The notes under the pieces are model-generated. The model had not been told where the DNA came from. It saw only the letters and a program-made list of their open reading frames with translations, and ran no database searches. Positions 16,441-25,955 of a stretch of 56,915 bases of DNA are shown piece by piece (position 1 is the first letter of the stretch; the number at the start of each line of letters is the position of its first letter). Origin of the DNA: Moritella sp. JT01 (lineage in GTDB: Bacteria > Pseudomonadota > Gammaproteobacteria > Enterobacterales > Moritellaceae); the NCBI RefSeq assembly GCF_001574435.1, contig NZ_LOCN01000007.1, forward strand, positions 668,009 through 724,923. The letters are read 5' to 3'. The position numbers and the translations under genes are program-made.

Positions 16441-18167
16441 AGGCAATTCAGACACATCGCCGGGTTTCTAAATTCTCACTAATGGCGAATTTTCTCATTC
16501 TTGTAAGCTTGTTATTTATACTTAGCTTTCAGGCGAATGCTGCGTTAAAGATGACAGCATCTATCAACCAGAGCCCCGTTGTACAAGGCAGTAGCTTTAT
16601 CCTTGAAATCCGCGCTAATGAGAGTATTAGCGCCAGTGACTGGGATAATTCTGCACTGCTGGCTAATTTTGTCGTGGGTAGAACATCGAGCAATAGTCGA
16701 AGCAGTTATTTCAATGGCAAGACAACACATATAACAACCCTGACAACCGTATTAATGGCTCGAAATATAGGTGCTTATACCATTCCTGCCTTTACGATTG
16801 ATGGGGCTACAACACAACCAATTAAAATAAATGTCATCTCATCGGCGACTGCAAATAGTCGCGGTCTCAATAACCGAAATATCGAATTAAAAGTAAATAT
16901 TTCGGAGAAAAACATTTATGTTGATCAGCAGTTTATCTATACGACAACCTTATATATTGCGCAAAATACCCAGATGCAAGCTGGTAATCTAATCGAGCCG
17001 ACAGTGATTGACGGCGTAGTAAAACAAGTAGGTAAAGATGAAAATGCGAACCAAATCATTAACGGCCGACGCTTTAAAACAATTACACGTCAATATGCTA
17101 TTACCATCAACACAGCAGGAGCAACCACGATTACTCCAAGTCGATTTGAAGGACAAGTGAGTACAGTTAAACCTGGCTATCGTTTTGGGTCGGTTACGCC
17201 AGTAATTATCCAAGCTGATACTTTAGATTTAAATATTAAGCAACAACCAGCGGACTATATAGGTGACTGGTTAGTCAGTGATTTTGTGCAACTCGACGAA
17301 GAGTTTCAACCATCGCAAAACAGCTATCAACAAGGTGAGCCAATAACCCGAACGATCACACTAACCGTTGCAAATGTAAATAAGTCCGCTCTACCCGACT
17401 TAGCTGTTAACTGGCCACAAACCGTCAAGGTCTACCCGGATAAACCACAGTTGGCTAGTTTTGCACAACAAAAAAGTTACTTCGCGCAACAGGTATTAAG
17501 TTTTGCCATTATCCCTAATCAACTTGGTGAACTAACACTACCAGAAATATCAGTGCCTTGGTTTAATAGTAAAACACAACAACAAGAATGGACGACGCTA
17601 CCCGCTAAAACAGTGACCATACTACCGAGTGAAAATAATGTAGCGAATCCAAACGACCAAACTCCACTTGATGCATCTAATGGTAGTAATCAGGATAATA
17701 TACAAACCCTACCGGCAGCACCAACTGAATCACCAGTATGGCGTTGGTTAACCTTTATTTTTGCGGGCTTATGGATATTAACCTGTGTAGCTTGGCTTAT
17801 CTTACGTAAACGCAACCATCAATCGCCTAGCCCCGAAATAACCGTTGCAACTAAAACAGGTAATATCTGGCCGCAATTACAAACCGCACTGAAAAATAAT
17901 GATGCGAACCAAAGTAGCCAATTATTACATTTGTGGTTTAAACAGTACTGGCCTGAGATCAAAGACCCACAGCTAACCTCACTGCCGATGAATAAAGAAT
18001 GCCAGCAAGCTTGCCAGGCTCTATTTACGTTTACTTACGGTAAAAATGCGGACATAACGAATTGGAATGGACACGTATTATTAGCACAATTAACCAAACT
18101 TAAAAACGCTAAAAACGCAGTAACAAAAAAACAACAATCCGAGATAAAAACTCAACTTAACCCATAG
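16434..18167 (+). CDS. BatD-like protein (oxygen-tolerance family)
   Basis: The 577-residue product has an N-terminal signal segment (hydrophobic about residues 18-36, ending QANA) and repeated beta-sandwich-like domains opening with VVQGSSFILEI. A C-terminal transmembrane helix lies near 437-457 (WLTFIFAGLWILTCVAWLIL), followed by a cytoplasmic tail. This is the BatD architecture: a mostly periplasmic protein anchored at the C terminus. Its start overlaps the previous gene by 7 bases and it closes the operon, followed by a terminator. Confidence 0.85.
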   Translation: MVKAIQTHRRVSKFSLMANFLILVSLLFILSFQANAALKMTASINQSPVVQGSSFILEIRANESISASDWDNSALLANFVVGRTSSNSRSSYFNGKTTHITTLTTVLMARNIGAYTIPAFTIDGATTQPIKINVISSATANSRGLNNRNIELKVNISEKNIYVDQQFIYTTTLYIAQNTQMQAGNLIEPTVIDGVVKQVGKDENANQIINGRRFKTITRQYAITINTAGATTITPSRFEGQVSTVKPGYRFGSVTPVIIQADTLDLNIKQQPADYIGDWLVSDFVQLDEEFQPSQNSYQQGEPITRTITLTVANVNKSALPDLAVNWPQTVKVYPDKPQLASFAQQKSYFAQQVLSFAIIPNQLGELTLPEISVPWFNSKTQQQEWTTLPAKTVTILPSENNVANPNDQTPLDASNGSNQDNIQTLPAAPTESPVWRWLTFIFAGLWILTCVAWLILRKRNHQSPSPEITVATKTGNIWPQLQTALKNNDANQSSQLLHLWFKQYWPEIKDPQLTSLPMNKECQQACQALFTFTYGKNADITNWNGHVLLAQLTKLKNAKNAVTKKQQSEIKTQLNP

Positions 18168-18498
18168 TTTTCACTAAAAAATACAAAGTTGGCGCTTTAA
18201 CATAGCGCCAACTTCGTTTAAGAAAATAACAACACGCCCATAAAGTTCGCTTTCGAACATATAAACCCCGCTAAATAATGCTCGAACATTAAACAATATA
18301 TCTCTAGTATGAAAATCAAAGATTCATATGAGCATTTAGCACTTTCAACTGAAAGCCTGCCAGCATTAACTGAAAGTTAACAACTGATTTTACAAATTAC
18401 ATACATTTATCTACTAGCCCACACTAGATCTCCACCTTAAAAAAGCGCAAAATAGTGGCAGCTATCGGATTTAATTATTGCTTTATTAAGGAATTGGA
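18168..18498. other. 331-bp gap upstream of fbp
   Basis: It holds the terminator of the moxR-batD operon and, further right, repeated short motifs that may be regulatory. TCGAACAT occurs twice (from 18253 and 18282). CTTTCA-AC-TGAAAG (18342-18355) is an inverted repeat whose right half, AACTGAAAG, recurs 21 bases downstream (18347 and 18368). No gene was seen. Confidence 0.5.
18186..18219 (+). terminator. Terminator of the moxR-batD operon
   Basis: An 11-bp perfect stem (aagttggcgct 18186-18196 / agcgccaactt 18204-18214) has a 7-base loop and is followed by CGTTT. The T run is short. Confidence 0.75.
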
Positions 18499-19515
18499 AT
18501 GTTAATACATAAAACTCTTGGTGAGTTCATCATTGAAAATCAATCTGATTTTCCACATGCGAAAGGTGAATTAACTGCACTACTAAGTGCAATCAAACTT
18601 GCGGCTAAAATTGTAAACCGCGAGATCAATAAAGCAGGCCTAGTTGACATAACAGGTGCAAGTGGCATTGAAAATATCCAAGGCGAAGAGCAACAAAAAT
18701 TAGACATGTATGCGAACGAAGTATTTAAAAATGCGTTGATTGCACGTGGTGAAGTTTGTGGTATTGCTTCTGAAGAAGAAGATAATTATGTATTTTTCGA
18801 CAACCAAAACAGCCGTAATGCTAACTATGTAGTATTAATGGATCCACTAGACGGTTCATCAAACATCGATGTAAATGTATCAGTTGGTACTATTTTCTCT
18901 ATTTACCGTCGCATATCACCTGTTGGTGGTCCAGTTTCAATAGATGACTTCTTACAAGTTGGCCGTAAACAAGTTGCAGCGGGTTATGTTGTATATGGTT
19001 CATCAACCATGTTGGTATATACAACTGGTAATGGTGTTCATGGTTTCACTTACGACCCATCAATTGGCGTATTCTGCTTATCTCATGAAGCATTAACCTT
19101 CCCTAAATCTGGTAAAATCTATTCGATCAATGAAGGTAACTACAGCAAATTCCCACTTGGTGTGAAGAAATACATTAAGTATTGCCAAGAAGAAGACGAA
19201 ACAACGAACCGTCCTTATACTTCACGTTACATTGGTTCTCTCGTATCTGATTTCCATCGTAACCTGCTTAAGGGTGGCATCTACATTTATCCACAAACAG
19301 CACAAGCACCAACGGGTAAACTACGCTTATTATACGAGTGCAACCCAATGGCTTTCCTTGCTGAACAAGCGGGTGCACTAGCGACAGATGGTTATACACC
19401 AATCCTAGATCTTAAGCCTACAGAGTTACACCAACGTGTACCTTTCTTTACAGGTTCTGTGGATATGATGGATACAGTACACCAGTTCATGCAAGAGCAT
19501 AAAGAAGAAGCGTAA
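18499..19515 (+). CDS. fbp: Fructose-1,6-bisphosphatase class I
   Basis: Fbp removes the 1-phosphate of fructose-1,6-bisphosphate in gluconeogenesis, in the cytoplasm with Mg2+. The 338-residue product has the class I metal-site motif [11 protein letters not shown] near residues 114-124 and the upstream SEEED acidic pair. It also shows [19 protein letters not shown] and the C-terminal [16 protein letters not shown]-like stretch (here ..QAGALATDG). Length is typical (E. coli 332). AAGGA sits eight bases before the ATG. The gene is monocistronic, with a strong terminator after it. Confidence 0.97.
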   Translation: MLIHKTLGEFIIENQSDFPHAKGELTALLSAIKLAAKIVNREINKAGLVDITGASGIENIQGEEQQKLDMYANEVFKNALIARGEVCGIASEEEDNYVFFDNQNSRNANYVVLMDPLDGSSNIDVNVSVGTIFSIYRRISPVGGPVSIDDFLQVGRKQVAAGYVVYGSSTMLVYTTGNGVHGFTYDPSIGVFCLSHEALTFPKSGKIYSINEGNYSKFPLGVKKYIKYCQEEDETTNRPYTSRYIGSLVSDFHRNLLKGGIYIYPQTAQAPTGKLRLLYECNPMAFLAEQAGALATDGYTPILDLKPTELHQRVPFFTGSVDMMDTVHQFMQEHKEEA

Positions 19516-19541
19516 TTCAAGCCTCTTTAACTACCCCTATT

Positions 19542-19584
19542 AAGCCACGTCATCTTCTATTCGAGAAGGTGACGTGGCTTTTTT
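19542..19584 (+). terminator. Terminator of fbp
   Basis: A 17-bp stem with a single G-T wobble (arms 19542-19558 and 19564-19580) closes a 5-base loop and is followed by a T run. Confidence 0.92.
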
Positions 19585-19681
19585 GTTATCAAGGGTGTGT
19601 GTATTATAAACAACAACATAGTAAAACGTGACAGACGTGACACTTAATAAAAAATTGTCTCAAAAAAGATTGACACAGTTA

Positions 19682-19697
19682 TATGATACAGATCACA
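19682..19697. promoter_or_regulatory. CRP-like site upstream of fadL
   Basis: TATGATACAGATCACA matches TGTGA-N6-TCACA except for one base in the left half. CRP activation of fatty-acid uptake genes is common in relatives; here it is predicted from the match only. Confidence 0.45.
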
Positions 19698-19946
19698 AAT
19701 TCAAACATTGATTTTGACTTGATAACTATAAGAACAACTACTCTAATTTATTTGGTAGCGATAACAATTTAATAACAACACGTGTACGCTGAAATAAATA
19801 GCTGCTTATCAATGACTTAGCAATCCTCTTACCCTCCACTATTTTTTCAATTAAACGTCAAGCCTTAATAACCAAACATTACACACTGTAATTATTCTTA
19901 ATTACAAAGCATGAACAAGCAGTTATTATTTATTCATACTATCGAC

Positions 19947-19963
19947 AACTGGTCTGACCTGGG
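19947..19963. promoter_or_regulatory. FadR-type operator of fadL
   Basis: AACTGGTCTGACCTGGG matches the enterobacterial FadR operator in the left arm and core (AACTGGTCNGACC), with a less conserved right end. It is centred at 19955, about 110 bases before fadL. Confidence 0.8.
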
Positions 19964-20063
19964 TGTTTAAAGGATAAACAAAAGGAACTTTGTTTTTCTA
20001 TTCAGAGATCTAAACCAGTCACGAGTTAAACAAAATAAAACTTATAAAGATGAGTAATTAACT

Positions 20064-21359
20064 ATGTCTAAATTTAAAAAAACAACGCTTGCTACAGCCC
20101 TACTGCTGGTAACTGCACAGTCTTCTGCGGCAGGTTTCCAAGTAAGCGAACATTCAGCATCTGGTCTTGGACGAGCTTTTGCTGGTGAAGCAGCCGTTGC
20201 TGATAACGCATCAGTACTTGCACGTAACCCCGCTGCAATGACACGCTTTAAACAAGCTGAATTATCTTTCGCTGGTTCTTATGTTGATCCTAATGTTGAT
20301 ATTACAGGTGTGAAAGATACTAGCGTCGGTACAGTTTTAGGCCGTGATGTAAACGAACTAAATGCTAATGATATGGTACATAGTGCTTTTATTCCTGCTA
20401 CCTATTTTATCCAACCAATCAATGACAAATTTACTGTTGGTCTTGGAATTTTCTCAAGCTACGGTGTAACAACAGAATTTGAGGATGACTATGCTGCGGG
20501 TGCAGCGGCTGGTAAAACTGACTTATTAACATTAAATATCAATCCGAATATTGCTTTTAAAGCAACTGAACAACTAAGTTTAGGTTTTGGTGTTAGCGCT
20601 GTTTATGGCAAAGCGACAATCAAGCGTAACTATGGTGATATCATTGCTGCTAAAACTTATGCTGCTGGTGCTGGTGCCGCAGCAGCAAGAGCTGCAAATA
20701 ATCCAAGTAAAGAACTCTTCCTTTTAGAAGGTGATGCATGGGCTATTGGCTGGAATACGGGTGCATTATATGAAATCAATAAAAATAACCGCATTGGCTT
20801 AGCTTATCGCTCACAAGTAGATCTTGACTTTGAAGGTGACTTTACCGGTGCAACAAGCGGCGGTAATAAAGTTAAAGCATCACTTGACCTTCCATTACCT
20901 GCCACCGCTGAATTTTCTGGCTATCATGCTTTAAATGAGTCATTTGCCGTATCTTATAGCGTACTTTGGACAGAATGGAGCAAGTTTGAAGAACTTCGAG
21001 CAACAAGTTCATCTTGCAAAGGTGGCGAGTGTTTCTTAAAAGAAGAAAGCTTTGATGACAGTATGCGTTATGCTATTGGTGCTGAATATACGATAGATAA
21101 AGTAATATTACGCGCAGGCTTCGCTTTAGACGAGTCAGCAGGTGAAACAACACTAAGTATCCCCGAATCAGATCGATTTTGGTATACAGTAGGTGCAACA
21201 TATAATGCAAGTAGTAATCTAAGCCTTGATTTTGGTGTTGCTTATATCTATGTAGAAGAAGTTGAATTTACAGAAACGCCAGTTCCAAATATGGAATACG
21301 GTTTTAAATCTTCAGGTGATGCGATCCTCGTATCAGCACAAGCAAACTACCGTTTCTAA
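20064..21359 (+). CDS. fadL: Long-chain fatty acid outer-membrane transporter FadL
   Basis: FadL imports long-chain fatty acids across the outer membrane. The 431-residue product has a signal peptide (cleavage near the AQSSA-AG junction, residues 22-24), then the family N-terminal hatch sequence with ASGLGRAFAGEAA and the NPA motif ARNPAAM. A beta-barrel pattern ends in aromatic ANYRF, the C-terminal outer-membrane signature. A FadR-type operator lies upstream. A second FadL-like gene follows after a terminator, so the two may be expressed separately. Confidence 0.93.
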   Translation: MSKFKKTTLATALLLVTAQSSAAGFQVSEHSASGLGRAFAGEAAVADNASVLARNPAAMTRFKQAELSFAGSYVDPNVDITGVKDTSVGTVLGRDVNELNANDMVHSAFIPATYFIQPINDKFTVGLGIFSSYGVTTEFEDDYAAGAAAGKTDLLTLNINPNIAFKATEQLSLGFGVSAVYGKATIKRNYGDIIAAKTYAAGAGAAAARAANNPSKELFLLEGDAWAIGWNTGALYEINKNNRIGLAYRSQVDLDFEGDFTGATSGGNKVKASLDLPLPATAEFSGYHALNESFAVSYSVLWTEWSKFEELRATSSSCKGGECFLKEESFDDSMRYAIGAEYTIDKVILRAGFALDESAGETTLSIPESDRFWYTVGATYNASSNLSLDFGVAYIYVEEVEFTETPVPNMEYGFKSSGDAILVSAQANYRF

Positions 21360-21399
21360 GCGTATTTAGATAAGTAACTTAATACTTAAATACAGTAAT

Positions 21400-21428
21400 A
21401 AAAATAGCGCCTTATGGCGCTATTTTTA
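21400..21428 (+). terminator. Terminator of fadL
   Basis: A perfect 12-bp stem (aaaaatagcgcc 21400-21411 / ggcgctattttt 21416-21427) has a TTAT loop and built-in A/T flanks. Confidence 0.9.
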
Positions 21429-21472
21429 TTTTCGGCTAACCTTAAGATAAACGTTATTTTAAGGGAATAAAT

Positions 21473-22765
21473 ATGAAAAAAAGTTGTCGCAGTGATTCGT
21501 CCATCGTCTACCTAAGCGCTCTCCTTAGCTTCATATCTTATTACAGCCCTTCAATCTACGCGGCATCATATCAATCCTCAACAACCTCAGCCATCGAACT
21601 CAGCAATGCAGGTGCAGGCGCAGCAGCAGACTCTACTAACCTAGCAAATATAGCAGTTAACCCCGCGATCATCGCTGCGTTTTCATATCCGAGTATGGCT
21701 ATCGCTGGTATCTTAGTTCAATCTGAAAAAGACATTATCGGTGAATATTATTCCAATGGTGATCCTGAAGCATTAGATAACGCTGGAATCGGTGGCGATT
21801 ATGTCGTTCCTTCTGGTTACTTTGCATTTCCCATTAATAAGAAATGGTCATTTGGGTTTGCTACTTTTTCTAATTATAACGTCCGTAACAACTATGATAC
21901 TGAATATCCCGTAGGTCTTCTTGCTGGGCGGCGCTCTTTATTCACCTATGAAATTAGCCCAAATATAGCCCTCAAATTAACTGACTATTTTTATCTTGGT
22001 ACGGGTGTAAGTGCTATTTATGGTAACTATCAATTAACAACAAACTATGGCGCACAAAATACCAATAACCCAAGTCAGATTTATCAAGATTATAATGGTA
22101 CGGATATCGGTTTTAGGTTTAATATCGGCATACTTTATCAACTAAACACACACCATAAATTTGGGCTATCCTATCGCTCTGCGAGTGACATTGAAACAGA
22201 AGGTCCATTTACCACATTGGCGGGTAATAATGATTTAGTATTTCAAGATACGACAACGCTGACGATGGCAATTCCGAGTGAGCTAACATTTTCAGGCTTT
22301 CACCTACTTGATCCGCGACTATCAGTACAGTATTCATTAGCCTGGTATGGATGGGGAAGCCTAGATTCCATTTCAGTATCACATCCAGATTGTCCTGCTA
22401 ACTCGGGGTTTAATCTACCACAAGGTCAATGCTTGACAGAGTCTGTTAACGCAGAGGATGGTTGGAAAGTTGCATTCGCCGTTAACTATAAATTAAATGA
22501 TGTTGTCTGGTTACGAAGTGGGACGTCAACAGAAAAGTCAACTGAAAGCGCAACCTTCTCGATACCTTTTGATAAAAAAACAAACTTCAGTTTTGGGTTA
22601 TCCTATTATGCAAGTCGCTCATTAAGTTTCGATATCGGCCTTACCTATGCAAAATATGAATCCACGCGAATTAAAGATACAGTTGGCCAAGATAGCTTCG
22701 ATATAAGTACCGAAGGCAATAGTACTATGCTTGGGTTTCAACTCAATTACCAATTAATAGATTAA
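21473..22765 (+). CDS. FadL-family outer-membrane protein, second paralogue
   Basis: The 430-residue product is a divergent FadL homologue. It has a signal segment (about residues 10-31, ending YAAS), a hatch-like ELSNAGAGAAADS and the NPA motif VNPAIIAAF. The barrel strands parallel those of the preceding gene (FKATEQLSLGFGVSAVYG versus LTDYFYLGTGVSAIYG). It ends QLNYQLID rather than in the canonical terminal Phe. Compared with the first copy it lacks the Ala-rich insert near residues 195-215. Tandem duplication followed by divergence is likely; substrate range may differ. A ribosome site AAGGGA precedes the ATG. Confidence 0.88.
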   Translation: MKKSCRSDSSIVYLSALLSFISYYSPSIYAASYQSSTTSAIELSNAGAGAAADSTNLANIAVNPAIIAAFSYPSMAIAGILVQSEKDIIGEYYSNGDPEALDNAGIGGDYVVPSGYFAFPINKKWSFGFATFSNYNVRNNYDTEYPVGLLAGRRSLFTYEISPNIALKLTDYFYLGTGVSAIYGNYQLTTNYGAQNTNNPSQIYQDYNGTDIGFRFNIGILYQLNTHHKFGLSYRSASDIETEGPFTTLAGNNDLVFQDTTTLTMAIPSELTFSGFHLLDPRLSVQYSLAWYGWGSLDSISVSHPDCPANSGFNLPQGQCLTESVNAEDGWKVAFAVNYKLNDVVWLRSGTSTEKSTESATFSIPFDKKTNFSFGLSYYASRSLSFDIGLTYAKYESTRIKDTVGQDSFDISTEGNSTMLGFQLNYQLID

Positions 22766-22790
22766 TCTATTATCACAATGTTAATAACAA

Positions 22791-22811
22791 GCTCCCTTAA
22801 CAATTGGGAGC
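22791..22811. terminator. Possible terminator between convergent genes
   Basis: gctccc / gggagc arms (22791-22796 and 22806-22811) form a short hairpin, with T-rich flank on the minus side (TTGTTATT). It is weak but well placed between the second fadL and the minus-strand glycan operon. Confidence 0.4.
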
Positions 22812-22840
22812 CTTACACAAACCAACTTGAAGATATACGC

Positions 22841-23422
22841 TTATAGCGGAATATTAAGCTCAACAATAGACCAGCGCCCGCGATCAAAACAAAAGTGTTG
22901 AGCGCAATGATAGTCCATTTTATGCTGTGCTTTTCCTAACATGTTCCAATTCGTCGCGAGCGCATATATCGCACGGATAACACCTTTATGACTGACGCAG
23001 CCTATATAATGTTCTTCGTTATCAATGGCCAGTGACTCAACCCAAGTACTTACTCGCGCAGCAACCAACCTTGGCGACTCAGCATTCTGCGGTTTTAGAT
23101 CTAACCCTAGCGCTTCTTGTTTCGCAAAATAACAGGGATCTTGGGATCTTAATTGTTGTAAGGTTTTACCTTCCCACTCACCCCAACTCATTTCGATCAA
23201 AGCCATTTCCGTCTGTGCATCAACGCAGAGTAATTCGGCCGTTTGTTGGGCTCTTAACAGCGGGCTATGAAACCATCGCAACGATGACAAATTCGACGGT
23301 AACTGATAAGCGCTAATTTGTTGCCTTCCCGCCTCATTCAACGGAATATCTGTACGCCCCTGTAAACGCCGTTCACAGTTCCATTGCGTTTGCCCATGAC
23401 GGATAAAATAAACGTGGATCAT
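22841..23422 (-). CDS. Histidine phosphatase family protein
   Basis: The 193-residue product is a phosphoglycerate-mutase-fold phosphatase. The RHGQT motif (residues 8-12) carries the phosphorylated His, Arg comes from SPLLRAQQTA, the acid residue from EMSWGEWEG, and the second His from VSHKGVIRA. Length and motifs resemble CobC/GpmB-type enzymes. It is last gene of the glycosyltransferase operon and its ATGA overlaps the preceding stop, so it is probably coupled. Its substrate may be a sugar phosphate or phosphorylated glycan in that pathway; this is inference from context. Confidence 0.88.
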   Translation of the reverse strand: MIHVYFIRHGQTQWNCERRLQGRTDIPLNEAGRQQISAYQLPSNLSSLRWFHSPLLRAQQTAELLCVDAQTEMALIEMSWGEWEGKTLQQLRSQDPCYFAKQEALGLDLKPQNAESPRLVAARVSTWVESLAIDNEEHYIGCVSHKGVIRAIYALATNWNMLGKAQHKMDYHCAQHFCFDRGRWSIVELNIPL

Positions 23423-24648
23423 ATATTATCCAACGGATTTGATATCGCATCTTGGATAACACAATTAAGCTGCCGAGCACTGGCCTCGATAGAATGATGC
23501 TGAGTAACGTATTGCTTGGCCGCGTGTTTCATTGTTTTCAATTTTTCATTATTTTTCAGTAAACCGTCAATTGTTACTGACATTTCTTGCGCATTATACG
23601 CATCGACCAAGGTGCCTGTGACATTGTTATTCACAATTGAGCTCACGCCCCCCTGATCACCTGCAACAACGGCAACACCCGCTTGCTGGGCTTCTAAGAA
23701 GATCATGCCAAGCGCTTCATTTATCGCAGGCCAAACGAGTAATTCGAAATGCGGTAATAGTTGTCGTATTTGGCTGTTTTCAAGTGCACCTGCAAACTTG
23801 ACTTGCCTGTGCCGAACAAAAAGAGTTCGGACTTCTGCTTCCATTATTCCATCACCGATAATCAATAACTGGTGAGGCTGTTGTAAAAAATTGACCACTG
23901 AACTTAATTGCTGATAAGAATGGTGCTTATCACCACTGCGCATCATTGCTATTGTGATAAGCCAAGGTAAGTGACTATCTAAACCGTATTTAGCAGCGAT
24001 GCCTTCTCGCGTTAAAGTCGCAGTTAATTCGCCGCTATCTTTGCTTACCTGAGAATGCTCACTGTTTACATAAGAACCGTCATGATTAACAGGGAGATCA
24101 TCGATAAAAGCATTAAGTGACACAAGTGGAGAATGACTTTGTTTCTGCCGCTGAGAATAAAAGTCAACAAGTGCTACTTTATCTCTTGGGTTAATACAGA
24201 TGACTTTACTCGCTAGTTTTAATCCTGTAGCCACTTGCTGGTGATACAGAGCCCAGCCCCCCTTGGCACGTTTCTCTGCCCATGAAGCTTCAGCCACAAT
24301 GTAAGGGATATGAAGCGCCTGACAAATGATTGGACCAATTAAGTCTGGTGCTTTGTAATACAGGTGATAACTAAACCAAGCATGCGGTCTAAAGCCTTGC
24401 TTGTTCCAGCGGCGCATAATTCTAGTCGCTTCTTTTTTAGCAATAATAATCAAGCGTTGCTGACGATGACTGTCACCTCGCTTATCAAAAGTGCGCAACT
24501 GGCTCGCAAGTTCAACATGATAACCGCCCTGCTCCAACGCACGTATAAATAAACGCGCTATTTTTCGGTCACCCGAGGGTATCGGATGTAAGGGCGATTT
24601 AAGCGGCGCATAAAATGCGATGCCTGTTTTTACGTTTGTATCAGTCAC
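23419..24648 (-). CDS. Glycosyltransferase, GT4-like
   Basis: The roughly 409-residue product begins TGIAFYAPLKSPLHPIPSGDR and has the GT-B layout. The C-terminal half contains LITIAMMRSGDKH, LLIIGDG and the donor-binding stretch VWPAINEALGMIFLEAQQAG with the E-x7-E-like pattern. The predicted role is transfer of a sugar from a nucleotide donor in the cytoplasm. Start: an in-frame TTG at 24657 and GTG at 24648 are both possible; GTG is preferred. Either overlaps the end of the preceding glycosyltransferase gene, and the stop overlaps the phosphatase start. Acceptor and product are unknown. Confidence 0.8.
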   Translation of the reverse strand: MTDTNVKTGIAFYAPLKSPLHPIPSGDRKIARLFIRALEQGGYHVELASQLRTFDKRGDSHRQQRLIIIAKKEATRIMRRWNKQGFRPHAWFSYHLYYKAPDLIGPIICQALHIPYIVAEASWAEKRAKGGWALYHQQVATGLKLASKVICINPRDKVALVDFYSQRQKQSHSPLVSLNAFIDDLPVNHDGSYVNSEHSQVSKDSGELTATLTREGIAAKYGLDSHLPWLITIAMMRSGDKHHSYQQLSSVVNFLQQPHQLLIIGDGIMEAEVRTLFVRHRQVKFAGALENSQIRQLLPHFELLVWPAINEALGMIFLEAQQAGVAVVAGDQGGVSSIVNNNVTGTLVDAYNAQEMSVTIDGLLKNNEKLKTMKHAAKQYVTQHHSIEASARQLNCVIQDAISNPLDNI

Positions 24649-25870
24649 GGCTATCAAAAAGCTTTTCTAATTGATCGATACCAATTTTAACATCAAAGCG
24701 TCGGTGAAGTTGCTTCTGCCCCTCTAATCCTAGACGTTCTCGTTTTTCACCATCTCGTAATAAATCATCTAATGCAGACGCTAATTGATCAACATTATTC
24801 GACTCAACGAGTACGCCATTTTCACCATTATCAATTAGCTCTGGGATACCTGAAATATCCGTCGCCAGACAACATACAGATTGGCTTTGTGCTTCCATCA
24901 ACACATTCGGCATCCCATCTCTGTCACCATCGGCAACAATTTTACTTGCCAGTACAAATAGGTCACTTTCTCGGTAAGCTTCAAGTACTGTTAGTTGTGG
25001 CTGTGCGCCTTGCCACTCAATGTGTTTATCAATACCTAACGCTTTCGCCTGCTGTCGCAAACTCTTTAAAATACCGCCACCGCCAATATGCGTTAACTGC
25101 CAATGTAAATCTTTTGGTAACTTAGCTAACGCATTCAGTAAATCATCGTACCCCTTCTTCGGAACCGCTCGACCAACACTGATAATTTTAACCGGGTTAT
25201 CTGCCAAACTGCCGTTAACATTGGCGCGAGATAGACGCTCTACATGTTGAAAACGGGTAAAGTCTAAACCGTGATAAACCAAGTGTACCTTACTTGGATC
25301 TTGAGCAAGGGATTGTAAATACTGATGGTTCGCGGCGGTACACGTAGACAACCACTGTAACTCTGTCAGTTTTTCGGCAAGATCCCACTTTTCTGATGTC
25401 CAAATATCTTTGGCATGTGCCGAGCACGACCAAGGCAGATCATTAATTAATGCGGCATAGCGTGTTACCGATGCCGGAGTATGTAAAAAATGCGCATACA
25501 TTTGCTCGATACCGTCTGGCATTTCGGCTGCAAGTACGATGCCTTGACCAAAGCGACGAACCCGTCCACGGCTAGTATCACGCTTAATATCTTGAATAAA
25601 CTGCTTAACCACTTTGGTTAATGAATAGCGTTTGACGACATGAAAAAACGCTTTTAGTACCCGTAATGGTTCAACATGTAAGTATTCAGGTAAATATAAT
25701 ACATCCGCTTCAATCTGTTGGTGAATAGGATGCGTGCTGGTATCTGTCGGATGACGTAATGAAACTAATGTAATATCAAACCCACGTAACTCCAATGCGC
25801 GAATTTCTTGAGCGATAAATGTTTCAGAGAGGCGTGGATAACCTTTAAGTACTAATGCAATTTTTTTCAC
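24641..25870 (-). CDS. Glycosyltransferase, GT4/WcaL-like
   Basis: The 409-residue product opens KKIALVLKGYPRLSETFIAQEI, as in colanic-acid-type glycosyltransferases (WcaL-like). Its C-terminal half has ISVGRAVPKKGYDDLLNAL, THIGGGGILKSL and LFVLASKIVADGDRDGMPNVLMEAQ, the donor site with conserved Glu residues. GTG is the start, with AAGG about nine bases upstream. The next gene in the operon overlaps its stop. Predicted to extend a cell-surface or periplasmic glycan; the sugar is not predictable from sequence alone. Confidence 0.83.
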   Translation of the reverse strand: MKKIALVLKGYPRLSETFIAQEIRALELRGFDITLVSLRHPTDTSTHPIHQQIEADVLYLPEYLHVEPLRVLKAFFHVVKRYSLTKVVKQFIQDIKRDTSRGRVRRFGQGIVLAAEMPDGIEQMYAHFLHTPASVTRYAALINDLPWSCSAHAKDIWTSEKWDLAEKLTELQWLSTCTAANHQYLQSLAQDPSKVHLVYHGLDFTRFQHVERLSRANVNGSLADNPVKIISVGRAVPKKGYDDLLNALAKLPKDLHWQLTHIGGGGILKSLRQQAKALGIDKHIEWQGAQPQLTVLEAYRESDLFVLASKIVADGDRDGMPNVLMEAQSQSVCCLATDISGIPELIDNGENGVLVESNNVDQLASALDDLLRDGEKRERLGLEGQKQLHRRFDVKIGIDQLEKLFDSRD

Positions 25871-25955
25871 TACTGACTTACCTTAAACTTTGATAATTAA
25901 AACGCGATGAGACGTCATAAAAACATATATCGAGCTTGAGCATTACTTTAATGAC

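Larger units (their letters stand above)
19516..20063. other. 548-bp region between fbp and fadL
   Basis: It carries the fbp terminator, then an AT-rich regulatory region for fadL: a CRP-like site (19682-19697), an imperfect PsrA-like sequence TTCAAAC-N5-TTTTGAC (19700-19718) and a FadR-type operator (19947-19963). No gene was seen. Confidence 0.6.
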
